Source: Geothrix sp.
GTDB lineage: Bacteria; Acidobacteriota; Holophagae; Holophagales; Holophagaceae
DNA length: 64,000 nucleotides
Direction: 5' to 3'
Assembly (NCBI RefSeq): GCF_020622065.1
Contig: NZ_JAHRYQ010000001.1
Span: 930,001 to 994,000 of the forward strand
In this document: positions 26,149-34,999 of the stretch, one piece after another
Numbering within the stretch: the stretch's first letter is position 1
How the letters are laid out: each line of letters starts with the position of its first letter
Notes under the pieces: generated by a model
Database searches by the model: none
The model's input: only the letters and a program-made list of their open reading frames with translations
Told to the model about the DNA's origin: nothing
Program-made: the position numbers and the translations under genes

Positions 26149-28782
26149 CTATTCCCCCGTTTCACCCTGGCCCGCCAGGCCCTGCAGCATCTGCCGGAGT
26201 TCGGCGAGGGTGAAGGGCTTCTGGAGGGCCAGGACGGAGGGGAAGCCCGCAAGCAGCAGCTTCAGTTCGTTGTCCAGGAATCCTGTGGTCACGAGGACCC
26301 GGAGGCCCGGACGGAGTTGGAGGATGCGGGGGAGGGTTTCGGCCCCGCTGAGACCCGGCATGTTGTGGTCGAGGATCACGAGGTCTGCCGGCAGGCCCGC
26401 ATCCAGGCGACGGATGGCCTCCAGGCCGCTGGAGGCCGTCTCCACCAGGTGGCCGAGTTGCTCAAGCATGACCGGCAGAATGCTCCGGATCAGGGCATCG
26501 TCATCCACCACGAGGATGTGGAGGCTGGTTGCCTGGGGAGCGGAGGTGGCCGGTTTAGCCTCGGTGGCCTCGGTGCCCTTTTCCGCGGCGGGGAAGCTGA
26601 GGCTGATGCGGGTTCCCTTGCCCACCTCGCTCTGAATGTCCAGGGTGCCCCCGTGGGCCTTCATGGTGCCGTAGACCATGGCCAGGCCCAGCCCCGTGCC
26701 CCGACCCGTGGGCTTGGTGGTGAAGAAGGGCTCGGTGACGCGGGGCAGGACCTCCGCGGGAATGCCCTGGCCCGTGTCGGCCACCACCAGAACCACCTGG
26801 GCGCCCTGCCGCCGGGTGCGGACCTGGAGGGTCCCGCCGCGGGGCATGGCGTCGAAGGCGTTCACGCAGAGGTTCATGAAGGCGCTGCCCAGGGTGCTCG
26901 GCTCGCCCATGATGGGCGGGAGGTCGTCTTCGAGCTGGACATCGAAGATGAACCGCTGCCGGCTTGTGCGGACGAGCAGATCGAGCTCCTCGCGGACCAT
27001 GGCGTTGAGATCCATGATCCGGGCCTCCTGCAGCCCTTTCCGGGCGAAGTCGGTGAGGCCCTTCACCAGGTCCCGGCCCCGGCCGGCGGCCTTCTCGATG
27101 GTCTGAAGCGAGCGCGCCAGGGACTCGTCGCCCTGGGCCTTGGCCTGCAGCAGAGAGGACATCCCCAGGATGGCGGTCAGCACATTGTTCATGTCGTGGG
27201 CAATGCCTCCGGCCAGGCTGCCCAGGCTGTCCAGCTTCTGGGCGTGCTGGATCTCGGTTTCCAGCTTCAGCCGTTCATCCTCAGCACGCCGCCGCTCGGT
27301 GAGATCCTGGACGAAGACCAGCATGGCCAGGCCACCGGGAAGGTCCAGCGAGACCGACTGGGCCTCCACCCAGACTTCGCGGCCCTTGAGGGTGATGAGG
27401 GTCATGGCCATGGGCTGGGCGGGCAGGTTCGATTCGTACAGGGCGCGGGCCCGTTCCCTCACCACGGCCTGGAAGTCTGGATGGACGAAAGGAATGACCT
27501 CGCGATCCAGAATGGCGCTAGGATCTCCGGCCTCCAGGAGCCGTGCCAGCGCCAGGTTCGCGTGGAGGATGCGCCCTTCTCGGTGGATGAACATGGGGGC
27601 GGGCGAGGATTCGAAGAGCTGCCGGAAGCGGGCCTCGCTCTCGCGGATCTGCCGGCTGGTTTGGACCTCCTGGGTGATGTCTCGGAGGAAGGCGACGATC
27701 TCGCCCTTGGAACTCAAGAGGGAGGTGGTGACCTCCAGGTCGAGGAGGCGGCCGTCCTTGGCGCGATGCTGGGTCCGGAAGCGGTGCTCCACATCCAGGC
27801 CCTGCTGGATGTCCGCGAAGTGGTGGGCGGTCTCCTCAGGGGTTTCCTGAACCTCGACCAGGGAAATGGGCTGCCCCAGGAGCTCCTCCCGATCGTACCC
27901 GGACAGGCGGCAGTAGGTCTCGTTCACCCACTGGAGGTGCCCCTCCCGATCCAGGAACCACAGGCTGTCCGGCGTGGTGGCCCGGATCGCCTCGAAGCGC
28001 TGAGACCGCTCTTTCAGCTCTTCGACCATCCGCTGCTGCACCTGCGCCGACCGCACGATCCGCCGCACCCAAACGAAGATGGCGCCTGCACCCATGAGCC
28101 AGAACGAGGCCACGGCCAGCAGGGAGATGGCCTTGTGGGACAGGCCGAGGGCCGAGGGGCCCGACCCGACCGGCACGGTGACGCTGATGCCGCCCCGGAC
28201 ATCACCGACCTTGTAGCCCTGTTGGGCGTGGCAGGCCAGGCAACCCTGATCGACGAGGAAGGCGCCCATGTAGCGCAGCACCGGGCGGCCTTTCTCCTGC
28301 AACACCTCGGAGTAATCCCGGGCTCCGCGTTCGAAGGATTCGAGGGCCCTCCGCTCCCAGGCATCCGGCGCATTTTCGGGCCGGATGGGGTGGAGGCTGG
28401 TGAGGTGGCCCTGCAGCCCGTAGGCATCAGCTCCGAGTTCGTGCACCATCCGTGTCATGTAGGCGGGGTTCACCAGGGTGAGCGTCTTCCCCTGGGTGGT
28501 GGTGACATCCCGGTCCGGCCGGTGGGACAGATGCGGATTGGGGGGCGTCTTCTCGTTGAGCGGCACATAGACCCCGCCCCGCTCCGAGGCCCAGCGGCGG
28601 TAGGCCAGATCCTTGTGGTAGCTGTCCACGGCCCGGTTGAGGGCGATCTCCCGCTCCTCCCGGGTGGAGAAATACAGGACCAGCCCCAGGATGCAGCCCA
28701 CGATCACCGACCAGATGCCGAGCAGGAACAGGAAGGTCCTGGGCATGCTGGGCCGGATCAGGGCAGTGGGTATTTTGAACAT
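26149..28782 (-). CDS. Hybrid histidine kinase with a heme-binding periplasmic DUF3365 domain
   Basis: The 877-residue protein has a membrane helix near residues 15-38, a periplasmic DUF3365 (Tll0287-like) domain carrying CLACH (C181, C184, H185) for covalent heme c, and a second helix near 219-240. Two PAS domains (about 265-380 and 390-500) follow, then HisKA (H in GGIAHDMNN), HATPase_c (FFTTKP, GTGLGLAM) and a C-terminal receiver with LVILDHNMPG. It probably senses redox state or a diatomic gas. It is the last gene of the chemotaxis operon, 56 bases after cheB. ATG 28782 avoids overlap with cheB, but its ribosome-binding site is poor; ATG 28743 and a longer start at 28896 are alternatives. 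Confidence 0.85.
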   Translation of the reverse strand: MFKIPTALIRPSMPRTFLFLLGIWSVIVGCILGLVLYFSTREEREIALNRAVDSYHKDLAYRRWASERGGVYVPLNEKTPPNPHLSHRPDRDVTTTQGKTLTLVNPAYMTRMVHELGADAYGLQGHLTSLHPIRPENAPDAWERRALESFERGARDYSEVLQEKGRPVLRYMGAFLVDQGCLACHAQQGYKVGDVRGGISVTVPVGSGPSALGLSHKAISLLAVASFWLMGAGAIFVWVRRIVRSAQVQQRMVEELKERSQRFEAIRATTPDSLWFLDREGHLQWVNETYCRLSGYDREELLGQPISLVEVQETPEETAHHFADIQQGLDVEHRFRTQHRAKDGRLLDLEVTTSLLSSKGEIVAFLRDITQEVQTSRQIRESEARFRQLFESSPAPMFIHREGRILHANLALARLLEAGDPSAILDREVIPFVHPDFQAVVRERARALYESNLPAQPMAMTLITLKGREVWVEAQSVSLDLPGGLAMLVFVQDLTERRRAEDERLKLETEIQHAQKLDSLGSLAGGIAHDMNNVLTAILGMSSLLQAKAQGDESLARSLQTIEKAAGRGRDLVKGLTDFARKGLQEARIMDLNAMVREELDLLVRTSRQRFIFDVQLEDDLPPIMGEPSTLGSAFMNLCVNAFDAMPRGGTLQVRTRRQGAQVVLVVADTGQGIPAEVLPRVTEPFFTTKPTGRGTGLGLAMVYGTMKAHGGTLDIQSEVGKGTRISLSFPAAEKGTEATEAKPATSAPQATSLHILVVDDDALIRSILPVMLEQLGHLVETASSGLEAIRRLDAGLPADLVILDHNMPGLSGAETLPRILQLRPGLRVLVTTGFLDNELKLLLAGFPSVLALQKPFTLAELRQMLQGLAGQGETGE

Positions 28783-28838
28783 GGTGGGGCCGGGGAAAAT
28801 CAGGGTCGGGGTGGCCGCTGAAGGTCGGGGGAGGTCGG

Positions 28839-29918
28839 TCAGGGCTGGCGTTCGCACCACTCTGCGATGACGCGGGGTATCAAGGGAAGGGGACATTGCT
28901 CCATCACGGCGCCGCGGGCCCAGGCGACCCGGGGCATGCCGTAGACCACGCAGGTGGCTTCGTCCTGGCCGAGGGTGCGGGCGCCCCGCTGGCGCATGCG
29001 GAGGAGGCCCCTGGCGCCATCCTCGCCCATGCCCGTGAGGATGATGCCCAAGGCGTGGGGGCCGCAGGCTTCGGCCACGGATTCGAAGAGCACATCCACC
29101 GAGGGCAGGTGGCGGGAGACCCGTTCGCCCTCCTTCAGCTGGACGGCCAGGCCCGCGCCGCGGCGGACCGCGGTGAAGTGCTGGTCGCTGGGGGCGAGGT
29201 AGACCGTTCCCCCCTGAAGGGGCTCCCCGTCTTCGGCGACCTTCACGGTGGCGGCGCTGGTCCGGTCCAGACGGTCCGCAAAGGCCGGGGTGAAGCCCGG
29301 GAGCATGTGCTGAACCACGGCAATGGGTGGAAGGTTCCCTGGGATGGCTTCGAAGATCCGGCGGAGGGCCTCGGTGCCGCCCGTGCTGGAGCCGATGGCG
29401 ATGAGGCTGCGGCCGGCCCGGGCCCGGGCGGCCAGGGGAGCTATGGAAGCCATGGAGGACGGGGAGGCCAGGGAGGGTGGGACGGGGGCACTGGCGGTGC
29501 GGTGGATCCGGGCGAAGGAGGCCGCGTGCACGGTCTCGGCGATTTCAGTCCCCATGGCTTCCAGGCCCACGGCCTGATCCAGGGCGGGCTTGCCGATCAC
29601 ATCCACGGCGCCGAGGTCCAGCGCATCGAGGGCGGTGGCGGTGCCCTTGTCCGTGAGGCTGGAGAGCATCACCACCGGCATTGGATGGGCCCGCATGAGC
29701 TTGTCCAGGAAGGTGAGGCCATCCATGCGGGGCATCTCGACATCCAGCGTCAGGACATCTGGCGAGAGCTGCTTGATCTTCTCCCGGGCATCGTAGGGAT
29801 CCCGGGCCGTGCCCACGACTTCGAGCAGGGGATGGCGGGCGAGGATGGCGCTGAGCACCTGGCGGACCAGGGCGCTGTCATCCACGACGAGCACGCGCCG
29901 CTTGGCGTCCGCGGTCAT
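28839..29918 (-). CDS. cheB: Chemotaxis protein-glutamate methylesterase/deamidase
   Basis: The 359-residue protein has a receiver domain (DDS near residues 13-15; acceptor Asp in LTLDVEMPRMDG), a linker of about 50 residues rich in Ala, Ser and Pro, and a C-terminal methylesterase domain. The esterase domain shows GSSTGG (catalytic Ser), VQHM (catalytic His) and ILTGMGEDG. When phosphorylated by CheA it removes methyl groups from receptors. Its ATG overlaps the cheD stop by four bases. Confidence 0.96.
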   Translation of the reverse strand: MTADAKRRVLVVDDSALVRQVLSAILARHPLLEVVGTARDPYDAREKIKQLSPDVLTLDVEMPRMDGLTFLDKLMRAHPMPVVMLSSLTDKGTATALDALDLGAVDVIGKPALDQAVGLEAMGTEIAETVHAASFARIHRTASAPVPPSLASPSSMASIAPLAARARAGRSLIAIGSSTGGTEALRRIFEAIPGNLPPIAVVQHMLPGFTPAFADRLDRTSAATVKVAEDGEPLQGGTVYLAPSDQHFTAVRRGAGLAVQLKEGERVSRHLPSVDVLFESVAEACGPHALGIILTGMGEDGARGLLRMRQRGARTLGQDEATCVVYGMPRVAWARGAVMEQCPLPLIPRVIAEWCERQP

Positions 29919-30526
29919 GAGAAGAGCTCCACATCACCCTCGAGGGGCACTTGGCTGACTTCGCGGAAGTAGGAGCGTTCGCGGTCGAGGACGGTGTCGT
30001 TGTGGGTGTGCTCGATGCGCTTGACGAGGACCTGGCCCGTATGGGGGAAGAAGTAGACCTTGCGAGGGCAGGCACCCCCCATGTCCTCGTTCCAGAGGGG
30101 AATGCCCTCCGCCCGGAGGAAGCCGCGGACGAAGTCGATGTTCTGGGCGCCGACATCGGTGAGCCCCCGCATGACCTTGCCGCCGCCGAAGGCCTTGGCC
30201 ACCAGGCGATCCCGCTGGGCGCCAAGGTGCAGCAGGTTGTTGATGAGGTATTCCATGGCGGCGGCGCCGTAGCGGGCCGCGTAGAACACATCGGGGTCGC
30301 GCTCCCCCTGCTTGGCGGGGAGCATGAAGTGGTTCATGCCGCCCACCATGGCGATGGGGTCCAGAAGGCACGCGGCCACGCAGCTCCCCAGCACGGTGAC
30401 GATCACCTCGTCCTCGGCCGTGGCGTAGAACTCGCCGGGGAGGATCTTCATGGCCTGGCGGTTGAAGTGCCGATCCAGGTACTTGGAGGCCCGGCCGAGG
30501 ACCAGGGGAACGGGAGGCGGGCTCAC
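29915..30526 (-). CDS. cheD: Chemoreceptor glutamine deamidase CheD
   Basis: The 203-residue protein has the CheD signature: catalytic Cys in LGSCVAACL and His in GGMNHFMLP, then FGGGKVM. CheD deamidates receptor glutamines and, in some bacteria, partners CheC. No cheC or cheX gene is in this operon. The start is GTG 30526, overlapping the cheR stop (GTGA), with GGAGG seven bases upstream. An internal ATG at MKILPG is possible but would cut a conserved N-terminal region and lacks a clear ribosome-binding site. Confidence 0.93.
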   Translation of the reverse strand: MSPPPVPLVLGRASKYLDRHFNRQAMKILPGEFYATAEDEVIVTVLGSCVAACLLDPIAMVGGMNHFMLPAKQGERDPDVFYAARYGAAAMEYLINNLLHLGAQRDRLVAKAFGGGKVMRGLTDVGAQNIDFVRGFLRAEGIPLWNEDMGGACPRKVYFFPHTGQVLVKRIEHTHNDTVLDRERSYFREVSQVPLEGDVELFS

Positions 30527-31407
30527 GGGGCGCCCTCCTTCCGCCGGTAGATGGTCTGGCCCAGGGGTTGGAAGCCCAGGGCCGCATCCAGCAGGGCCTC
30601 GGAATGGCCGACGAACAGAAGGCCCCCCGGGACCAGGGCCTGCCGGAACCGGCCCAGGAGCTCCCGCTGGGTGGGCTTGTCGAAGTAGATCATCACATTG
30701 CGGCAGAAGATGGCCTGGAAGGGCCCGCCCTCCAGGGGCCAGGCGGCGTCGCGCAGGTTCATCGGGTGGAACGAGACCAGATCCCTGACCTCGGGCCGCA
30801 CCCGCGCCTGGCCGCGGCGCTCGCCCGTGCCGCGCAGGAAGGCGAAGCGCTTCCACTCATCGGACAGCCCCTCAATGCGGGCCATGGGGTAGATGCCGCG
30901 GGCGGCGGTCTCCAACACAGCGGTGTCCAGGTCCGTGGCCACGATCTGGATGCGGGCCGAGGGGCCGAAGGCCTTCAGCAGGGTCATGGCCAAGGTGTAG
31001 GGCTCCTCACCGGTGGAGCAGCCGGCGCTCCAGACGCGGAGCTTGCCTGTGGCGGCGTCCGAGGCCGCGAGCAGCTCCACCAGCCGTGTGAAATGGTGCC
31101 CTTCCCGGAAGAAGCTGGTGAGGTTCGTCGTGAGGGCGTTGATGAACTCGGCCCACTCGCTGGAGTCGGTCTCGCTGACCTTTTCCAGGTAGGCCTCGTA
31201 GTCAGGCAGGCCCAGGACGCGCAACCGCTTGGCCAGGCGGGACTGGACCATCGTGAGCTTGTGGGGGGCCAGGGCGATGCCCGAATGGCCGTGCAAGAGA
31301 TTCCGCAAGGCCTGGAAGGTTTCCTGGGACAGCGGCACGCGGTCGGGCCCGGCGATCTCCCGGAGCGCCGGGCCCCGGGGCCCGTGGTCCGCGGTGGACC
31401 GCGTCAT
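30523..31407 (-). CDS. cheR: Chemotaxis protein methyltransferase
   Basis: The 294-residue protein has the N-terminal CheR helical domain, with LTTNLTSFFREGHHF, and the S-adenosylmethionine-binding domain, with VWSAGCSTGEEPYTLAM and FCRNVMIYFDKPTQ. It methylates glutamates on chemoreceptors. The membrane receptor of this operon ends in a CheR-docking-like pentapeptide, which would tether it. The start overlaps the cheA stop by four bases. Confidence 0.96.
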   Translation of the reverse strand: MTRSTADHGPRGPALREIAGPDRVPLSQETFQALRNLLHGHSGIALAPHKLTMVQSRLAKRLRVLGLPDYEAYLEKVSETDSSEWAEFINALTTNLTSFFREGHHFTRLVELLAASDAATGKLRVWSAGCSTGEEPYTLAMTLLKAFGPSARIQIVATDLDTAVLETAARGIYPMARIEGLSDEWKRFAFLRGTGERRGQARVRPEVRDLVSFHPMNLRDAAWPLEGGPFQAIFCRNVMIYFDKPTQRELLGRFRQALVPGGLLFVGHSEALLDAALGFQPLGQTIYRRKEGAP

Positions 31408-33518
31408 GTCTCGACCGTGGCTGGGACCGTAGCTGGGACCGCGGCGGCGGTGGCCTCCATGCGCAGGAGCCCCGGCACATCGAGGATCAGGGCCACGCGG
31501 CCGTCCCCCAGGATGGTGGCGCCCGAGATGCCCTCCACGCGGCGGTAATGGGTCTCCAGGCTCTTGATGACCACCTGTTGCTGGCCCAGAAGCTCATCCA
31601 CGGCCATGGCGGCCCGCCGACCCTCGGATTCCACCAGCACCAGCAGCGTGCGGCCGGTGGTGCCGTCTGCAGCGCCGCCCTCCATCAGACGCTGGAGGCG
31701 CACCACGGGGATGAACTCGCCCCGCAGGCTGATCACCTCGCGGTCGCCCTTCACGGTCTGGATGTCCGAGGCCTGTCGCTGGAAGCTCTCCAGCACCGAG
31801 GCCAGGGGGAAGACGAAGGTCTCCTCGCCCACCCGCACCGTGAGCCCGTCCAGGATGGCCAGCGTGAGGGGCAGGACCAGGCGGATGGTGGTGCCCCGGC
31901 CGACCTGGCTTTCGACCTCGATTCGGCCCCCCAGGGCCCGCACATTCTGGCGCACCACATCCATCCCCACCCCGCGGCCGGAGAGGTCCGAGACCTGCTC
32001 GACGGTGGAGAAGCCCGGCTCGAAGATCAGCAGGTTCAGCTCCTCATCCGGGGGCCGGTTGCCGGCGGGCAGCAAGCCGCGCTCCACGGCCTTCGCGAAG
32101 ATGCGGTCCCGGTCCAGGCCGCGACCGTCGTCCTTGACCTCGATGTGGATGTGCCCGCCGCGGCTGGCGGCCCTCAGGGCGATGGTGCCCACGGCGGGCT
32201 TGCCGGAGGCGAGGCGCGCTTCCTTCTCTTCCATGCCGTGGTCCACGGCGTTGCGCACCAGGTGCGTGAGGGGATCCACCAGCATCTCGATGAAGGTCTT
32301 GTCCAGCTCCGTGGCCTGGCCCTCCATGACCAGTTCGACATCCTTCCCCAGCTGCTTGCCCAGTTCGTGGACCATGCGCGGAAAGCGTGAGAACACCATG
32401 TCCACGGGGACCATGCGGATGCCCATGACCCGCTCCTGCAGCTCGCGGGTCTGGCGATCCAGCTGGAGGAGGGCTGCACTCATCCGCTCCTCGCCCGCGG
32501 GCGTGTGGGCCAGCTGTGAGGCCTGGGCCAGCATGGCCTGGGTGATGACCAGTTCGCCCACCAGGTTCACCAGCCGGTCGATCTTGTCGGTGGCCACCCG
32601 GACCGTGGAGGCCTCCGCCTGGTTCCGCTTTTTCTGCTGCTGGTCCAGGGCCTTGCTGACGGCCTCGGGCTTCACCTTGCCCGCCTCCACCAGCAGCTCG
32701 CCCAGGTGCTTCTGCTGGGAGAGCGCGTCACGGATGTCCTTGGGGCTGACGCCGGCTTCCACCTGGAGGATCTCGCCCAGGGGGGGCACGGCATGCTCGG
32801 GCGGCAGGGGCTGGATGCGCAGGTTCTTGCCTTCCACCACGAACTCGAAGATCTCCTCCACGCTTGCCTGCGGGCAGGCCGACTCGAGGCGGAGGTCCCA
32901 GGCCAGGTGGCAGTCCTCGGGTTCCAGCTGGTCGAAGGCCGGAAGCCGCGTGGCGTCCAGCCAGGCGCGCAGGGTGCCGAGCTTGCCCAGATCCCGGAAC
33001 AGCCGCTCCAGGTTCACGCCACGGCGGAAGGCATCCACCGGGGCCTCGAAGCGGATGGCGAAGCCGGTGCCGCTCCTGGGTGCGGGGGGGGCTCCGGGAG
33101 CTGCGGGCGCCGGCGCGCCGGGCAGGGTCGCGCCGGCCTGGAGCTTGGCGACCAGGGTCTCCTGGGCCAGCTGGTCCTTGGCCGGGAGGGCCTCCTCCAG
33201 CCGGGCGTGGTGCAGGTGGCTGCGGATGAGGTCCACGCCCTGCAGCAGGAGCTCGCGCAGATCGGCGGTCATGGCCCGGGAGCCCTGGCGCACGGGCTCC
33301 AGGGTGTTCTCCAGCTGGTGGGTGAAGGCGGCCACCGCGGGAAACCCGAAGGTGCCCGCGTTGCCCTTGATGGAATGCGCCGCCCGGAACAGCGTATGCA
33401 GATCCTCCGTCTCCACGGCCTCCAGATCCAGGGACAGCAGGGTGGCCTCCATGCCATCCGCCAGTTCAGTCGCCTCCTCGAAGAAGGCCGTGCGGAATTG
33501 AGCCATCGGATCGGACAT
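31404..33518 (-). CDS. cheA: Chemotaxis sensor kinase CheA
   Basis: The 704-residue protein has the P1 phosphotransfer domain with H48 in AAHSIKGNAGTFGF, and a linker carrying an unusual helical segment (IRDALSQQKHLGELLVEAGKV) like the N-terminal domain of type II secretion ATPases. The P3 dimerisation domain begins at about TDKIDRLVNLVGEL. The P4 kinase domain follows (N-box HLVRNAVDHGMEE; GRGVGMDVV), then the P5 CheW-like domain. There is no obvious P2 CheY-binding domain of the E. coli kind. The C-terminus ends in a short PATV repeat. It lies eight bases after cheY. Confidence 0.95.
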   Translation of the reverse strand: MSDPMAQFRTAFFEEATELADGMEATLLSLDLEAVETEDLHTLFRAAHSIKGNAGTFGFPAVAAFTHQLENTLEPVRQGSRAMTADLRELLLQGVDLIRSHLHHARLEEALPAKDQLAQETLVAKLQAGATLPGAPAPAAPGAPPAPRSGTGFAIRFEAPVDAFRRGVNLERLFRDLGKLGTLRAWLDATRLPAFDQLEPEDCHLAWDLRLESACPQASVEEIFEFVVEGKNLRIQPLPPEHAVPPLGEILQVEAGVSPKDIRDALSQQKHLGELLVEAGKVKPEAVSKALDQQQKKRNQAEASTVRVATDKIDRLVNLVGELVITQAMLAQASQLAHTPAGEERMSAALLQLDRQTRELQERVMGIRMVPVDMVFSRFPRMVHELGKQLGKDVELVMEGQATELDKTFIEMLVDPLTHLVRNAVDHGMEEKEARLASGKPAVGTIALRAASRGGHIHIEVKDDGRGLDRDRIFAKAVERGLLPAGNRPPDEELNLLIFEPGFSTVEQVSDLSGRGVGMDVVRQNVRALGGRIEVESQVGRGTTIRLVLPLTLAILDGLTVRVGEETFVFPLASVLESFQRQASDIQTVKGDREVISLRGEFIPVVRLQRLMEGGAADGTTGRTLLVLVESEGRRAAMAVDELLGQQQVVIKSLETHYRRVEGISGATILGDGRVALILDVPGLLRMEATAAAVPATVPATVET

Positions 33519-33526
33519 GGGGGACC

Positions 33527-33889
33527 TCAGATGACCTTGTTGACGACATCGAGGAGCTTCTCGGGGCTGAAGGGCTTCACGATCCAGCCGGTGGCTCCCG
33601 CCTCTTTGCCCTTCTGCTTCATGTCCGGGCCGGATTCGGTGGTGAGCACCAGGATGGGCGTGAACCTGAACTCCGGCAGGGCGCGCATCCGCTGCACCAG
33701 CGTGATGCCGTCCATGCGCGGCATGTTCACATCGGTGATGACCAGGGACAGTTTCTTCCCCTGGGCCACCTCCAGGGCCTCCACGCCATCCCCCGCTTCG
33801 AGGACCTCGAACTGGGCCCCCCTCAGGGTGAAGCTGATCATCTGGCGCATGGTGCTGGAGTCATCGACGGTCAGAATGCATCCGGGCAT
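33527..33889 (-). CDS. cheY: Chemotaxis response regulator CheY
   Basis: This 120-residue single receiver domain has VDDS (D9, D10), phospho-acceptor D53 in VITDVNMPRMDG, the conserved Thr in LTTES and the Lys in VKPF. In chemotaxis it carries the signal from CheA to the flagellar motor switch. Its place between the soluble receptor-like protein and cheA makes it the operon's output protein. No standalone CheZ, CheC or CheX gene is present. Confidence 0.95.
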   Translation of the reverse strand: MPGCILTVDDSSTMRQMISFTLRGAQFEVLEAGDGVEALEVAQGKKLSLVITDVNMPRMDGITLVQRMRALPEFRFTPILVLTTESGPDMKQKGKEAGATGWIVKPFSPEKLLDVVNKVI

Positions 33890-33904
33890 GGCTCGGTTCC
33901 TTTT

Positions 33905-34999
33905 CTAGAACAGGTCTACTTCGCCCGCAGCCAGGTCGCCCCGCTTCACGGCCTTGAATTGAACGCGGGCGTCCTCGACTTCGCCCAGGGTGGCATGCAG
34001 CTCGGAGAGGACCATGGCGGGGACCTCCCCGGCCGCCAGCTTGGATTCGGCCACCCGCCAGGCATGGGCCTGTTCCATCAGGTTGCCCAGCTCCTGCAGG
34101 CAGGCCGTGAGGGTCTGGTGGACCAGATCCTCGAACTGGAGGCTGCGCACCACATGCCCCACCTGCTGGGCGATGGTGAGGGCATTGGTCTCGAGCTGGG
34201 CCACCAGGTCCTTCACGCGGGCGTTGCTGGCCTCGAGGGCATGCACCAGCACCTCGGATTCGCCCTTGGACTGGATCGCCATATTCATGTCCTTGCTGGC
34301 GATGGCCTGGACATAGGCGTCCGTGCGCTCCAGGGCCTGGCGGGTGCCACTGATCTGGTCCTGGATGGTGGCGCTCAGGGCCGTGCTCCGGTCCGCCAGC
34401 TTGGAGACCTCGCCGGCCACCACCGCAAAGCCCGCGCCGAACTGACGGGCGTGGGCCGCCTCGATGCTGGCGTTCAGGGACAGCAGGTGGGTGCGGCCCG
34501 CGATTTCGGACAGCTCCCCCAGCATGCCTTCCATGCGGTCGGAGCGCGTCCGGATGTCCTCGATCTCCCCCACCAGCTGCATGGAGGACTTGGAGATCTC
34601 GAGCATGTTCGACACGAATCCATCCAGGGTCCCCATGATCGAGGCCCCCACGGCGTCCAGGCCCTCGGTGGCCTGGCCCCCTCCCAGCGTGATCCGCATG
34701 GCCACCTGGACATCCTCCGCCAGGCGATGCTGGTGCTGGACGCTCTGGTCCAAAGTCTTGAGCGCAGCCTCCAGGGTGGCGGCCGCCTCCCGGACCAGGC
34801 TGTCCACCTGGTGGAGTTCGGGCGTCAGGAAATTCACCTGGCCCTCCAGCATGGTGGCCTCCCGGGATGCCAGCTGCCCCAGCAGCGGCGCCAGGACTCC
34901 ATCCGGGATCGCCTCGGGCAGGCCGGCCGGGGCCGGAAGCTCCAGCGCCGTGACCCCGGCCGTGGCGGCGGGCGCCGAAGGAAGGAACCACTTCCTCAT
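33905..34999 (-). CDS. Soluble receptor-like chemotaxis protein with altered tip and CheZ-like motif
   Basis: The 364-residue protein has no membrane helix. Its centre matches the MCP signalling hairpin (EIAGRTHLLSLNASIEAAH, then GFAVVAGEVSKLADRS at about 165-205). The tip reads RQFGAGF where receptors have GExGRGF, so binding to CheA/CheW may be changed. Near the C-terminus QFEDLVHQ (288-295) presents D291-x3-Q295, the arrangement of the CheZ phosphatase motif (FQDLTGQ). It may dephosphorylate CheY or be a cytoplasmic receptor; the first idea is inference from a short motif. ATG 34999 overlaps the STAS gene stop by four bases. Confidence 0.75.
   Translation of the reverse strand: MRKWFLPSAPAATAGVTALELPAPAGLPEAIPDGVLAPLLGQLASREATMLEGQVNFLTPELHQVDSLVREAAATLEAALKTLDQSVQHQHRLAEDVQVAMRITLGGGQATEGLDAVGASIMGTLDGFVSNMLEISKSSMQLVGEIEDIRTRSDRMEGMLGELSEIAGRTHLLSLNASIEAAHARQFGAGFAVVAGEVSKLADRSTALSATIQDQISGTRQALERTDAYVQAIASKDMNMAIQSKGESEVLVHALEASNARVKDLVAQLETNALTIAQQVGHVVRSLQFEDLVHQTLTACLQELGNLMEQAHAWRVAESKLAAGEVPAMVLSELHATLGEVEDARVQFKAVKRGDLAAGEVDLF

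Noticed and set aside
26317-28821. An 834-codon open frame antisense to the heme kinase
   Set aside because: The composition is that of a shadow frame. The opposite strand carries PAS, HisKA, HATPase and receiver motifs.
31418-31445. 12-base tandem repeat at the cheA 3' end
   Set aside because: Encodes a short PATVPATV tail; likely slippage in a non-essential C-terminus.
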